A stretch of DNA of 36,627 nucleotides from Bacteroidota bacterium (GTDB lineage: Bacteria > Bacteroidota > Bacteroidia > Sphingobacteriales > Sphingobacteriaceae). A model generated the notes under the pieces. It was not told the origin of the DNA, did not search any database, and worked only from the letters and a program-made list of their open reading frames with translations. The position numbers and the translations under genes were made by a program. Shown here one piece after another: positions 6,724 through 14,635 of this stretch. Location: assembly GCA_013289045.1 (NCBI GenBank), contig JABDAU010000036.1, forward strand, positions 1-36,627, read 5' to 3'. Within the stretch, counting starts at the first letter, position 1. Every line of letters begins with the position of its first letter.

Positions 6724-7902
6724 ATGAAAAGTTTTAAAGCCGATTATGTTGTTCCAATCTATGCCGATCCAATCAAAAACGGAGTTGTAACAGTTGATGA
6801 TGAGGGTAAAATAATTGCCGTATCCGACCCTGAAACCCACGCCCGGAACGGACACCCTCCACCCGAAAGCCTGAGTGGCATTATTTGCCCCGGCTTTATC
6901 AATTCGCATTGCCATCTCGAGCTGTCGCACCTTGGCGGAAAAGTGCCGCAGAACACCGGGCTGGTGGAATTTATCAAGTCGATATTAAAAGTGCGCTCTG
7001 CCGATAATGCAGCCATTGTAGAAGCTGCCGAAAAAGCCGAGCACGACATGATCGAAAACGGCATTGTGGCCGTAGGCGATATATCAAACAACAACCTCAC
7101 CATCCCTGTAAAAGCAAAGCAGAAATTATACTACCATACTTTTGTTGAAATACTGGGCTTTCTGCCTCCCGCAGCCGAAGAGATCTTCGAGCGGGGTATG
7201 GCCCTATTGCATGAATTTAAACCGCAGCCAAGCTCCATAACGGCACATGCGCCATACTCCACCTCAAAAGAACTTTTCCGCCTCATTAAAAAATATTGCG
7301 ATTCGGGCGTTGACAACCTGCTGAGCATCCACAACCAGGAATGCGAGGACGAGAATAAATTTTTTCGTTATAAACTCGGCAAGTTTAACGATCTGTACGA
7401 ATATTTCGGTACGGATACTGGTCACTTTAAGCCGCAGGCACGTAACTCGTTACAATCCATGCTGCCCCTGCTTACCAGCAAGCAGGATATATTGCTGGTG
7501 CATAACACCTGCACCAATCTGAAGGATATATACTTTTTGAAACGCTTCGATAAAAAGGTAAACTGGTGCTTTTGCCCTAATGCCAACCTGTATATCGAGA
7601 ACCACCTACCCAAAATCAACCTGTTCGTCGACCAGGGCTTTAACCTCACGCTCGGTACCGACAGCCTGGCATCCAACACCAAGCTGTGCATTTTGCACGA
7701 GATGAAAACCATACAGCACAAATACCCCGCCATCGGCACTGAAAGACTGATAGAATGGGGCACATTGAACGGCGCAAAGTTTTTAGGCATAAACGACGAA
7801 AAAGGCTCACTTGAACCGGGCAAAAAGCCAGGATTGAATTTGATAACGGATGTGGATGGTATGAAATTGACGGTGGAATCGAAGGTGAGGAAGCTGGTGT
7901 AA
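6724..7902 (+). CDS. Amidohydrolase of the cytosine deaminase/chlorohydrolase group
   Basis: A 392-residue cytoplasmic metal-dependent hydrolase. The composite fold is visible: an N-terminal beta segment, then the metal-binding HxH (His62 and His64 in NSHCHLELS), a TAHAPYS segment, SIHNQE, LLVHNTCT, and the late metal-binding Asp in GTDSLASN, ending with the GSLEPGKK segment. This pattern is shared by TRZ/ATZ-type deaminases, including S-adenosylhomocysteine/MTA deaminases and aminodeoxyfutalosine deaminase (MqnA pathway). The substrate cannot be fixed from sequence; a purine-like amine is my best guess. No mqn genes are nearby, so the menaquinone role is not supported here. The gene is divergent from rlmN and followed by a long repeat-filled spacer. 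Confidence 0.85.
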   Translation: MKSFKADYVVPIYADPIKNGVVTVDDEGKIIAVSDPETHARNGHPPPESLSGIICPGFINSHCHLELSHLGGKVPQNTGLVEFIKSILKVRSADNAAIVEAAEKAEHDMIENGIVAVGDISNNNLTIPVKAKQKLYYHTFVEILGFLPPAAEEIFERGMALLHEFKPQPSSITAHAPYSTSKELFRLIKKYCDSGVDNLLSIHNQECEDENKFFRYKLGKFNDLYEYFGTDTGHFKPQARNSLQSMLPLLTSKQDILLVHNTCTNLKDIYFLKRFDKKVNWCFCPNANLYIENHLPKINLFVDQGFNLTLGTDSLASNTKLCILHEMKTIQHKYPAIGTERLIEWGTLNGAKFLGINDEKGSLEPGKKPGLNLITDVDGMKLTVESKVRKLV

Positions 7903-7938
7903 GTTGCAATATGCTAAAGTGTCCGAAACTGTTTGTAG

Positions 7939-7965
7939 GTGTCCGCACAGGTAGCGGACGGACGG
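7939..7965 (+). repeat. Intergenic repeat family C, plus-strand copy
   Basis: Matches the reverse complement of 4272-4298 at 25 of 27 bases. It lies just after the amidohydrolase stop, as the other copy lies beyond the comF stop. Confidence 0.6.
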
Positions 7966-7993
7966 TTAATTCCCTTTACCGCAAATCACCACC

Positions 7994-8179
7994 CGTCATT
8001 GCGCGGAGTGAGCAGGGCAGTGCGAGCACAACGACAAAGCAATCTCTGCGTTTACAGGTGTCAAACTTTGTTGGATGGAAAGCGGAATCTTCAGTACTAT
8101 AATTTTATACTCCTTTGATTTGCGTATGCAGTCCAAATGACTCCTTCGGAGAGATGGCTTCGTTCCTCGCCATGACGGT
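7994..8179. repeat. REP-like palindromic element D
   Basis: The outer ends are inverted copies: CGTCATTGCG at the left and CGCCATGACGG at the right, and the inner words AAAGCAATCTCT and AGAGATGGCTTCGTT also pair. The left arm carries extra sequence (about 8002-8031) relative to the right arm. I see no gene; a 63-codon open frame from 7911 runs only across the repeat. The esterase promoter box begins 10 bp beyond its right end. The 7903-8200 spacer holds repeats C and D and nothing else recognised. Confidence 0.65.
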
Positions 8180-8188
8180 GTATTTTTT

Positions 8189-8196
8189 TATATTTG
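8189..8196 (+). promoter_or_regulatory. -7 box TATATTTG for the carboxylesterase
   Basis: Perfect TAnnTTTG match ending 4 bp before the ATG at 8201 (ACAC between). No convincing -33 element is seen, because the upstream DNA is repeat D. If it is used, the mRNA would be leaderless or nearly so. Confidence 0.55.
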
Positions 8197-8200
8197 ACAC

Positions 8201-9700
8201 ATGTCACCTATCAAAAACATCCTCACACTACTACTGTCAGCTATCACCCTAACAGCATCCGCCCAAACCGTAAAAACTGATAAAGGCTATATCCGCGGCT
8301 TAACGGAAAACAATATCGCAGTTTTTAAAGGCATCCCATATGCCCAACCACCCGTTGGCGACCTGCGCTATCTTCCGCCAACGGATCATAAAGCATGGAC
8401 GGATACCCTCAATACAACCGACTTCGGCTCATCGGCAACACAGCCGGCAGGCAATAAAGTGATGGGCGCAGAAGATTGCCTTTACCTAAATCTTTATACA
8501 CCTGCAATGGATGACCACAAACGTGCAGTAGTGGTTTGGGTACACGGCGGCAGCATGACCAACGGCAGCGGCAGCGGGATGAACGGTCACGCTTTTGCGG
8601 ATAAGGATGACATCGTGACCATCACCATCAACTACCGCCTTGGCGCATTGGGCTTTTTATATATGGGCGATGTAGATAGAAAATACGCGCAATCAGGCAA
8701 TTTAGGTTTGCTGGATGTGGTTGCGGCCTTAAAATGGATCCACCAAAACATTGCAGCCTTCGGCGGTGACCCTAACCGGGTAACCATAATGGGTGAATCA
8801 GCAGGGGCGAAGCTGCTAAGCGCGGTGATGGTATCGCCGGCCTCAAAAGGATTATACCAGCAGGCGATTTTAGAAAGCGGCTCGGTACAATGCATCCGCG
8901 ACAGCGTTACCTCAAAAAATGAACGCACCCGCTTGCTGAACCAACTGGGCCTAACCGCGGCAGATGCACGCCAATTGCTTACATTGCCCGCTGACAGCAT
9001 CATGAAAGCGCAAGGCAAAATTTGCGAAGGTATTGGTGGCAATTCCCAATTAGGGCCGGTTTATGATGGTGTTACTATCCCACTGGATGGCTACAGGTAC
9101 GCTGCAAGCGGCAAATTGGCTGGCATCAAAGCCATTATCGGCACAAACGAAAATGAAGGCGCAGCTTTTACCGGCCCGAATGCCGATTATAGCTACGCAA
9201 ATGCCACAATTTTTAAACCATTGTTTCAAAACGATGCGCCAATGGCTTATGCCTACTATCAGCAGCAATTAAAAACAGACTCACCGTATGCTGCCGCGGT
9301 AAAAACGCTTACGCAGTATATGTACCAGGTGCACTCATACCGGTTGGCGAAAGCAATAACGCCTGCCGGTGCAAGCGTTTGGATGTATCGCTACAAATAC
9401 CAGAATGGCAAACCATTCGGTGCGCGCCATGGCGATGAGCTGCATTATATATGGGGTGCGGATAAGATATTAGCTTCAAATGATGACGCAGACAAAAAGC
9501 AATTGGCACGATCGCTGCACAGCGCCTGGGTAGCCTTCATCAAAACCGGCGACCCGAACACCACTAACGCACCCAAGTGGCCGAAGTATAATAATTATGC
9601 ACGCCAGGTAATGATATTTGATTCGACAGATACCGTAATGCCGCTTAAAGAGGTTTATGATGATAAAAACTTTCCGTCGGCGGTGTTTGTAATGAAGTGA
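8201..9700 (+). CDS. Secreted type-B carboxylesterase
   Basis: A 499-residue alpha/beta-hydrolase of the type-B carboxylesterase (pNB esterase/cholinesterase) family that hydrolyses carboxylic esters; the natural substrate is unknown. The N-terminus is a signal peptide (KNILTLLLSAITLTASAQ, cleavage near residue 22), so it is exported. The family start motif FKGIPYAQPPVG, the EDCLYLNLY motif, the oxyanion region VWVHGGS and the nucleophile elbow GESAGA (Ser200) are present. The other triad members are Glu319 (in NENEG) and His410 (in RHGDEL). It therefore looks catalytically complete and of normal length. It is monocistronic: a TAnnTTTG box lies immediately upstream and a terminator-like palindrome follows at 9711-9795. 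Confidence 0.92.
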   Translation: MSPIKNILTLLLSAITLTASAQTVKTDKGYIRGLTENNIAVFKGIPYAQPPVGDLRYLPPTDHKAWTDTLNTTDFGSSATQPAGNKVMGAEDCLYLNLYTPAMDDHKRAVVVWVHGGSMTNGSGSGMNGHAFADKDDIVTITINYRLGALGFLYMGDVDRKYAQSGNLGLLDVVAALKWIHQNIAAFGGDPNRVTIMGESAGAKLLSAVMVSPASKGLYQQAILESGSVQCIRDSVTSKNERTRLLNQLGLTAADARQLLTLPADSIMKAQGKICEGIGGNSQLGPVYDGVTIPLDGYRYAASGKLAGIKAIIGTNENEGAAFTGPNADYSYANATIFKPLFQNDAPMAYAYYQQQLKTDSPYAAAVKTLTQYMYQVHSYRLAKAITPAGASVWMYRYKYQNGKPFGARHGDELHYIWGADKILASNDDADKKQLARSLHSAWVAFIKTGDPNTTNAPKWPKYNNYARQVMIFDSTDTVMPLKEVYDDKNFPSAVFVMK

Positions 9701-9710
9701 GATTATTCAG

Positions 9711-9795
9711 CCTGTCATTCTGAGCATAGCGAAGAACCTGCAAATTTGCCAGCACGCAGACAGGTTCTTCACTTCGTTCAGAATGACAGGTTTTT
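9711..9795 (+). terminator. REP-like inverted repeat E acting as likely terminator
   Basis: The arms 9711-9740 and 9761-9790 are inverted repeats matching at 26 of 30 positions (CCTGTCATTCTGAG... and ...AGAATGACAGG), with a 20-nt loop, followed by TTTTT at 9791-9795. The arm sequence belongs to the widespread TGTCATTCTGAGC-type intergenic repeats. It lies 10 bp after the esterase stop, so a terminator function is inferred. Confidence 0.65.
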
Positions 9796-9812
9796 ACCAT
9801 GAACTATGATCT

Positions 9813-10103
9813 ATGAACCCCAAGAAACACCTCGATATCACCATTAAAGGCAAAGTACAAGGCGTATTTTACCGCGCCAGCACCAAAGCCGTGGCCGACC
9901 AGCTGGGCATAACCGGCACCGTACAAAATACCGGCGATGGCGACGTACAAATTGCCGCCGAAGGCACCGAAACCATGTTAGGCATGTTCCTCGACTGGTG
10001 CCGCGAAGGCCCTGAAAAAGCCGAAGTAACTTCGGTGGATTCGCATGAGGGTGAATTGAAAAACTATCGTAATTTTGAGGTGATAAAAAAGAAGTTCCTG
10101 TAA
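9813..10103 (+). CDS. Acylphosphatase
   Basis: A small cytoplasmic enzyme of 96 residues, the usual length for the family, that hydrolyses acyl phosphates such as carbamoyl- or acetyl-phosphate. The signature GKVQGVFYR at 13-21 provides the phosphate-binding loop and catalytic Arg21. The second signature, GTVQNTGDGDVQ, provides catalytic Asn39. The ATG at 9813 gives the usual short lysine-rich leader before the first strand. The gene sits 71 bp before the flippase operon in the same direction and may be co-transcribed. Nothing looks damaged. Confidence 0.93.
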   Translation: MNPKKHLDITIKGKVQGVFYRASTKAVADQLGITGTVQNTGDGDVQIAAEGTETMLGMFLDWCREGPEKAEVTSVDSHEGELKNYRNFEVIKKKFL

Positions 10104-10174
10104 AGGCAGGAGTACACTAAGCGATCTGTAAAAAGCTTTATGCTTTCATCCTTTCGCTTTCAGCTTAAAAAAGA

Positions 10175-11707
10175 TTGTCTACAGCTAAGAAATTCGCAGG
10201 GCAAACCGCCTTATATGGCATCAGTACCATTGCCAGCAGGGTGCTTACCTTTTTCATGACGCCGATCTACACGCGCTCCTACGCTTTGGGCGCTAACGGT
10301 ATCATTACCACTATGTACAGCTATGTGTCAATGACCAATGCGCTGCTCACATTTGGTATGGAAACCACCTTCTTCCGCTACCTGAACAAACACGCCGATA
10401 ACAAGCAAAAAGTTTACAATAATGCCTTTGCATCGGTAGCTGCCGTTACGGTGCTGTTCCTGCTTTTTACGTTGCCGTTCATTGGTCATATCGCTTCGTT
10501 TATCGATATCGACCACGCAAAAAAGGTAAGTCATGCCAAGCCTGTTTTAGGCAGCTCACCGGCAGATTTCTTAAAATATACTTACCTGTTTTTAGCCATA
10601 GTAGTGGTTGACGCCTGGTGCGCCATTCCCTTTGTAAAGCTTAGGGCCGATGGCAAACCCGGTCGTTATGGTATCATCAAAATGGCCAGCGTGCTCATAT
10701 TTGTCGGCTTTAATATGCTGTTTATATATGTACTTCCTTTTTGGATAAAACATCATTTAGGCGGCGCAGCATGGATAAGCGGCTGGTACGTACCGAAATG
10801 GGTAGGTTACGTTTTTATATCGGAGCTTTTATCCAGCATAGTTACCTTATTGCTATTGCTGCCTGAATTATTGAAGATCAGGTTTGAGTTTGATAAGGCT
10901 ATGCTCATGAGCATGTACAGCTACAGTTGGCCGGTGCTCATCGCCAACCTTTCTTACCTGGTAAATGAGAATATGGATAAGATATTGCTGGGCAAGCTGC
11001 TAACCGTCAACGTAGCGCGCGATGTGGGGATCTATGGCGCCTGTGCTAAAATAGCCGTGTTCCTCAGCGTGTTTATCAATGCCTTCAGGCTGGGCGCCGA
11101 GCCTTTCTTTTTCAATCAGTCGAAAAACAAAAATGCCGGGCAAACCTATGCCCGTATTATGGACTATTTTGTGATAGCCGTATGCGTGATTTTCATAGGC
11201 ATTATAGCTAATATTGAAATATTAAAGTATTGGGTACACGGGCCTGATGCGCGACAAACGGCACTTTACTGGACAGGCTTGCGAGTGATTCCACCGTTGG
11301 CTTTTGGTTACGTGAGCCTCGGTATTTATATGAATCTTTCCATCTGGTATAAACTATCAGACCAAACTAAGTTCGGGCTTTATATTTCGGGTATAGGTGC
11401 TGTACTCACCATTGTACTGAATGTACTGTTCATTCCAAGTTACAGTTACATGGCATCTGCATGGACATCCCTAATAGCTTATACCATTATGATGATCCTG
11501 TCTTACCTGTGGGGGCAGAAGAATTATCCCATCCCTTACAACCTTAAAAAGAACCTCGCGTATATCGTTTCGGCAATTGTGGTCGTTTATTTATCGTTCT
11601 ACATTTTTAAGCGGAATATTTTTATAGGCGATGCGCTGCTGCTGGGCTATGTACTGGTAGCGTTTTATTTTGAACGTGCTAACTTAAAAGCTATATTTAA
11701 ACGATGA
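10175..11707 (+). CDS. MOP-superfamily polysaccharide/lipid-linked oligosaccharide flippase
   Basis: A 510-residue inner-membrane protein with about 12-14 hydrophobic segments. It belongs to the MATE/MOP exporter superfamily (Wzx-like, polysaccharide biosynthesis protein), which flips lipid-linked glycans across the cytoplasmic membrane. The start is TTG at 10175, giving [15 protein letters not shown]; an N-terminal amphipathic helix leading into [17 protein letters not shown] is typical. No earlier ATG is in frame, and the next internal Met lies inside the first membrane helix. It overlaps dut by four bases (ATGA at 11704-11707), so translation is probably coupled. There is no glycosyltransferase cluster here, so it may serve a general envelope glycan. 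The exact substrate is not determinable. Confidence 0.88.
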   Translation: MSTAKKFAGQTALYGISTIASRVLTFFMTPIYTRSYALGANGIITTMYSYVSMTNALLTFGMETTFFRYLNKHADNKQKVYNNAFASVAAVTVLFLLFTLPFIGHIASFIDIDHAKKVSHAKPVLGSSPADFLKYTYLFLAIVVVDAWCAIPFVKLRADGKPGRYGIIKMASVLIFVGFNMLFIYVLPFWIKHHLGGAAWISGWYVPKWVGYVFISELLSSIVTLLLLLPELLKIRFEFDKAMLMSMYSYSWPVLIANLSYLVNENMDKILLGKLLTVNVARDVGIYGACAKIAVFLSVFINAFRLGAEPFFFNQSKNKNAGQTYARIMDYFVIAVCVIFIGIIANIEILKYWVHGPDARQTALYWTGLRVIPPLAFGYVSLGIYMNLSIWYKLSDQTKFGLYISGIGAVLTIVLNVLFIPSYSYMASAWTSLIAYTIMMILSYLWGQKNYPIPYNLKKNLAYIVSAIVVVYLSFYIFKRNIFIGDALLLGYVLVAFYFERANLKAIFKR

Positions 11708-12138
11708 TCATCAGGATAATAAACCGCTCAAAAAACGGCCTTCCGGGCTATGAAACCATACATTCGGCAGGGATGGACCTGCGTGCCGACCTCGAAGCGC
11801 CGGTAACTTTAAAGCCGATGGAACGTAAACTTATACCAACAGGTTTGCATATCGAATTACCTGAAGGCTACGAGGCGCAGATACGTCCGCGTAGCGGTTT
11901 GGCGTTAAAGCATGGCATAGGCATTGTAAACTCACCCGGTACGGTTGATGCCGATTACCGTGGCGAGATAAAAGTGCTGCTCATCAATTTTTCGGAAGAA
12001 GTTTTCGAGGTGAAAGCCGGCGACAGGATAGCGCAGATGATCATTTCAAAACACGAGAAGGTGGATTGGGAACAGGTAGAAATATTAAATGAAACTTCCC
12101 GTGGCGCGGGTGGTTATGGACATACAGGTATTGGTTAA
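11704..12138 (+). CDS. dut: Deoxyuridine 5'-triphosphate nucleotidohydrolase (dUTPase)
   Basis: A 144-residue trimeric dUTPase that converts dUTP to dUMP and pyrophosphate, keeping uracil out of DNA and feeding dTMP synthesis. All five family motifs are visible in order: SAGMDLRA (1), RPRSGLA (2), [11 protein letters not shown] (3, with the catalytic Asp of DADYRG), GDRIAQMII (4), and the mobile C-terminal P-loop-like motif [11 protein letters not shown] (5). The length is normal. It overlaps the flippase stop by 4 bp and ends 3 bp before the TPR gene, so it lies inside an envelope operon despite its nucleotide role. The functional tie to its neighbours is not obvious. Confidence 0.97.
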   Translation: MIIRIINRSKNGLPGYETIHSAGMDLRADLEAPVTLKPMERKLIPTGLHIELPEGYEAQIRPRSGLALKHGIGIVNSPGTVDADYRGEIKVLLINFSEEVFEVKAGDRIAQMIISKHEKVDWEQVEILNETSRGAGGYGHTGIG

Positions 12139-12141
12139 CAG

Positions 12142-13878
12142 ATGAGAACGGGACGGCAGATAGCAGGCATATTTTTAATGGTACCGGCTTTTGCTATGGC
12201 GCAAGCCGGCAAAACCGACAGTACGCTGCTTGCCGCAAAGTCGCGCTCTATGACCCAGATGGACAGCCTGGTGGAAAAGCAATTGTTCTTCTCCGCCCTC
12301 GGCGAGAAGGCGATAGATAATTATGGACATGCGGCTGAATTATTCACCCGCGTGCTTCAAACCGACCCCAATAACGACGCGGCCATGTACGAGCTGGCGG
12401 CAATAAAAAAACACCAGGATAACTACCACGATGCCCAGGCGTTGATGGAACATGCCGTTACCATTAGTCCGGATAATGAATGGTACTGGTTATCGCTGGC
12501 GGAATGTTATGAGAAAAACAACAGTCTTGTAAAACTCGAAGGTGTATTTGACGAGCTGATCCGTATCAACCCCGATAAATCGGAATATTATTTTGATAAA
12601 GGCAAAACTTATTTCCTCGAAAAAAAATACGATGACGCGCTAAAAGCTTACGACCTGCTGCAGCAAATGAATGGGCTGGATGATAATGTGCTTGCAGCCA
12701 AACAGAAGATATACCTTATTCAAGGAAAAATCGACCTTGCGGTTGCCGATATCAACCGGATGATAGCGGATAACCCCTCGCAGATGCGTTACTATTTGCT
12801 GCTGGCCGAGGTGTATAACTCAAATGGGTATTCGGATAAAGCATTCAAAGCTTTGCAGGATGCCGAAAAGATCGACCCCAACAACGGGCAGTTACACCTT
12901 GCGTTGGCGGATATCTATCGCGATAAAAAAAATGCTGATGGCTGTTTTAATGAGCTGAAGCTGGCCTTTGCCATTCCCGACCTGGATATCGACCAAAAGA
13001 TAAAAATACTGGGTGGCTATATTCCAAAATTCCCCGATCCTAACGCCAAATCCTGTGCATTGGTGTTAAGCAAGATCTTGATCGAAACACATCCAACGGA
13101 TTCCAAAGCTTTTGCCGTTTATGGCGACATGCTTTATCAAACCGATGATTACAAAAACGCTGAGGACGCTTACAAAAAATCCATTATGCTGGATGGCAAT
13201 CATTACGAAGTGCGTGAGCAGCTGGTAAGGATAGAGCTGAGCAATAACGAAATAGACAATGCCATAAAAGATGGGCAGGATGCATTATCTCTGTTCCCTA
13301 ACCAGGCCTGGATGAATTATTTGGTGGGTATTACCTACGTACAGAAAAAACAACTGGATAAAGGCCTTAGCTATCTTAAAAACACCATCTCTATCGAAAC
13401 TGATGATAAGGACTTGCTATCCCTAACCTACTCGGCCCTTGGCGATCTGTACCACGGGCAAAAAGATGATAAAAATTCGGACAACGCTTATCAAAAAGCG
13501 CTTACCTATAACCCGGATAATGCATTTGCGCTGAATAATTTTGCTTATTATCTTTCTATTCGCGGGGATGATCTGGATAAGGCCGCGCAAATGGCAGCAC
13601 ATGCAAATGAATTGCAGCCCAATACCGCATCCTTTGAGGATACCTATGCCTGGATACTCTTCAAGCAAAAGAAATATGCCGATGCAAAGAGCTGGATAGA
13701 AAAAGCCATTCTGCATGATAAAACCAGCAGCGCCGTGCAAATGGAGCACTATGGCGATATTATGTTCTACCTCGGCGATACCAATGCCGCTGTGGAGAAC
13801 TGGAAAAAAGCACGCTCGATAGGTGAGCAATCCCCATTATTAGACCGCAAAATAAATGAAAGAAAATATATCGAATAA
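12142..13878 (+). CDS. Secreted tetratricopeptide repeat protein
   Basis: A 578-residue protein with a probable signal peptide (residues 1-21, MRTGRQIAGIFLMVPAFAMA). After it come serial TPR helices: the signatures AAELFTRVLQTDPNN, SEYYFDKGKTYFLEKKYDDALKA, AEDAYKKSIMLDGN, SDNAYQKALTYNPDNAFALNN and a final KYADAKSWIEKA. TPR arrays mediate protein-protein contacts, here most likely in the periplasm. It starts 3 bp after dut and its last 23 bp overlap the DUF4292 gene. The fixed company of a lipoprotein and an EnvC-like factor suggests a scaffold for an envelope complex, but that is inference. No catalytic domain is seen. Confidence 0.88.
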   Translation: MRTGRQIAGIFLMVPAFAMAQAGKTDSTLLAAKSRSMTQMDSLVEKQLFFSALGEKAIDNYGHAAELFTRVLQTDPNNDAAMYELAAIKKHQDNYHDAQALMEHAVTISPDNEWYWLSLAECYEKNNSLVKLEGVFDELIRINPDKSEYYFDKGKTYFLEKKYDDALKAYDLLQQMNGLDDNVLAAKQKIYLIQGKIDLAVADINRMIADNPSQMRYYLLLAEVYNSNGYSDKAFKALQDAEKIDPNNGQLHLALADIYRDKKNADGCFNELKLAFAIPDLDIDQKIKILGGYIPKFPDPNAKSCALVLSKILIETHPTDSKAFAVYGDMLYQTDDYKNAEDAYKKSIMLDGNHYEVREQLVRIELSNNEIDNAIKDGQDALSLFPNQAWMNYLVGITYVQKKQLDKGLSYLKNTISIETDDKDLLSLTYSALGDLYHGQKDDKNSDNAYQKALTYNPDNAFALNNFAYYLSIRGDDLDKAAQMAAHANELQPNTASFEDTYAWILFKQKKYADAKSWIEKAILHDKTSSAVQMEHYGDIMFYLGDTNAAVENWKKARSIGEQSPLLDRKINERKYIE

Positions 13879-14635
13879 ACTACTGATCGCCTGCTGCCTG
13901 CTGACTATGTTCAGCTGCCATACCCGTAAAAAGCTGGCGGTAAATCCAGGCGGCCCGATGATACATGTAAATAGTATTGAAGATAAGCTGAGCGCCATCA
14001 GGGCCCAGCAAACCAATTTCAATACTTTCAGCGGCAAAGCTAAAACTTCGCTAAACCTCAATGGTGATACGCACGATGTTACAGTCAATATCCGCATCAA
14101 TAACAATAAAGAGATTTGGGCATCGGTAACTGCATTATTGGGCATTGAAGTTGCGCGCGCAGTTATTACACCCGATAGCATCCTGGTGCTTAATAAATTA
14201 CAGGGGCTTTATATTAAAAAGCCTTTCAGCTTTATTCACCAGTACACTAATAAGCAAGTTGATTATGCCATGCTGCAAGCCCTGTTTACCGGTAACGCAG
14301 TACCAAAGCTGTTGAACGACAGTGCAAAATATTCTACCGTTGGGGATAGCGTAAAACTCGATGGCAAACTGACCGACCTGGTGTACAAACTGCTATTAGG
14401 CACCGATCTTAAAGTAAAGCGGACAGAGTTGGCTAACGATGCCGAAGGACAATCGATGCAGGTGAATAATTCCTTCATTGTGCAAAACAATCAGAAGGTA
14501 CCAGCGCAAATTGATATCACATCGGTTGCAAAAAGTAATAAAATTGAGGTTAATTTGCATTTTGTAAAGGTTGACTATAATCAGCCTCAGGATTATCCGT
14601 TTAACATACCGCCGTCATACCAGCCGGCGCAATGA
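13856..14635 (+). CDS. DUF4292-type lipoprotein
   Basis: A 259-residue protein recognised as the Bacteroidota DUF4292 family. The N-terminus is a lipoprotein signal: a hydrophobic stretch LLIACCLLTMFS ending at Cys21, the probable lipidated residue. The body begins with an INSIEDKLSAIRAQQTNFNTFSGKAK-like segment (at about 42-66) and is rich in beta strands. The layout resembles LolA/LolB-type lipid-binding folds, so an outer-membrane lipoprotein handling lipids or lipoproteins is possible; that comparison is from memory of the family and untested here. Its start lies 23 bp inside the TPR gene, and its stop overlaps the next start (ATGA at 14632-14635). This argues for coupled synthesis with both neighbours. 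Confidence 0.82.
   Translation: MKENISNKLLIACCLLTMFSCHTRKKLAVNPGGPMIHVNSIEDKLSAIRAQQTNFNTFSGKAKTSLNLNGDTHDVTVNIRINNNKEIWASVTALLGIEVARAVITPDSILVLNKLQGLYIKKPFSFIHQYTNKQVDYAMLQALFTGNAVPKLLNDSAKYSTVGDSVKLDGKLTDLVYKLLLGTDLKVKRTELANDAEGQSMQVNNSFIVQNNQKVPAQIDITSVAKSNKIEVNLHFVKVDYNQPQDYPFNIPPSYQPAQ

Noticed and set aside
7911..8102. 63-codon open frame between the amidohydrolase and esterase genes
   Set aside because: It covers repeats C and D, and the product (Ser/Arg-rich) resembles no family.
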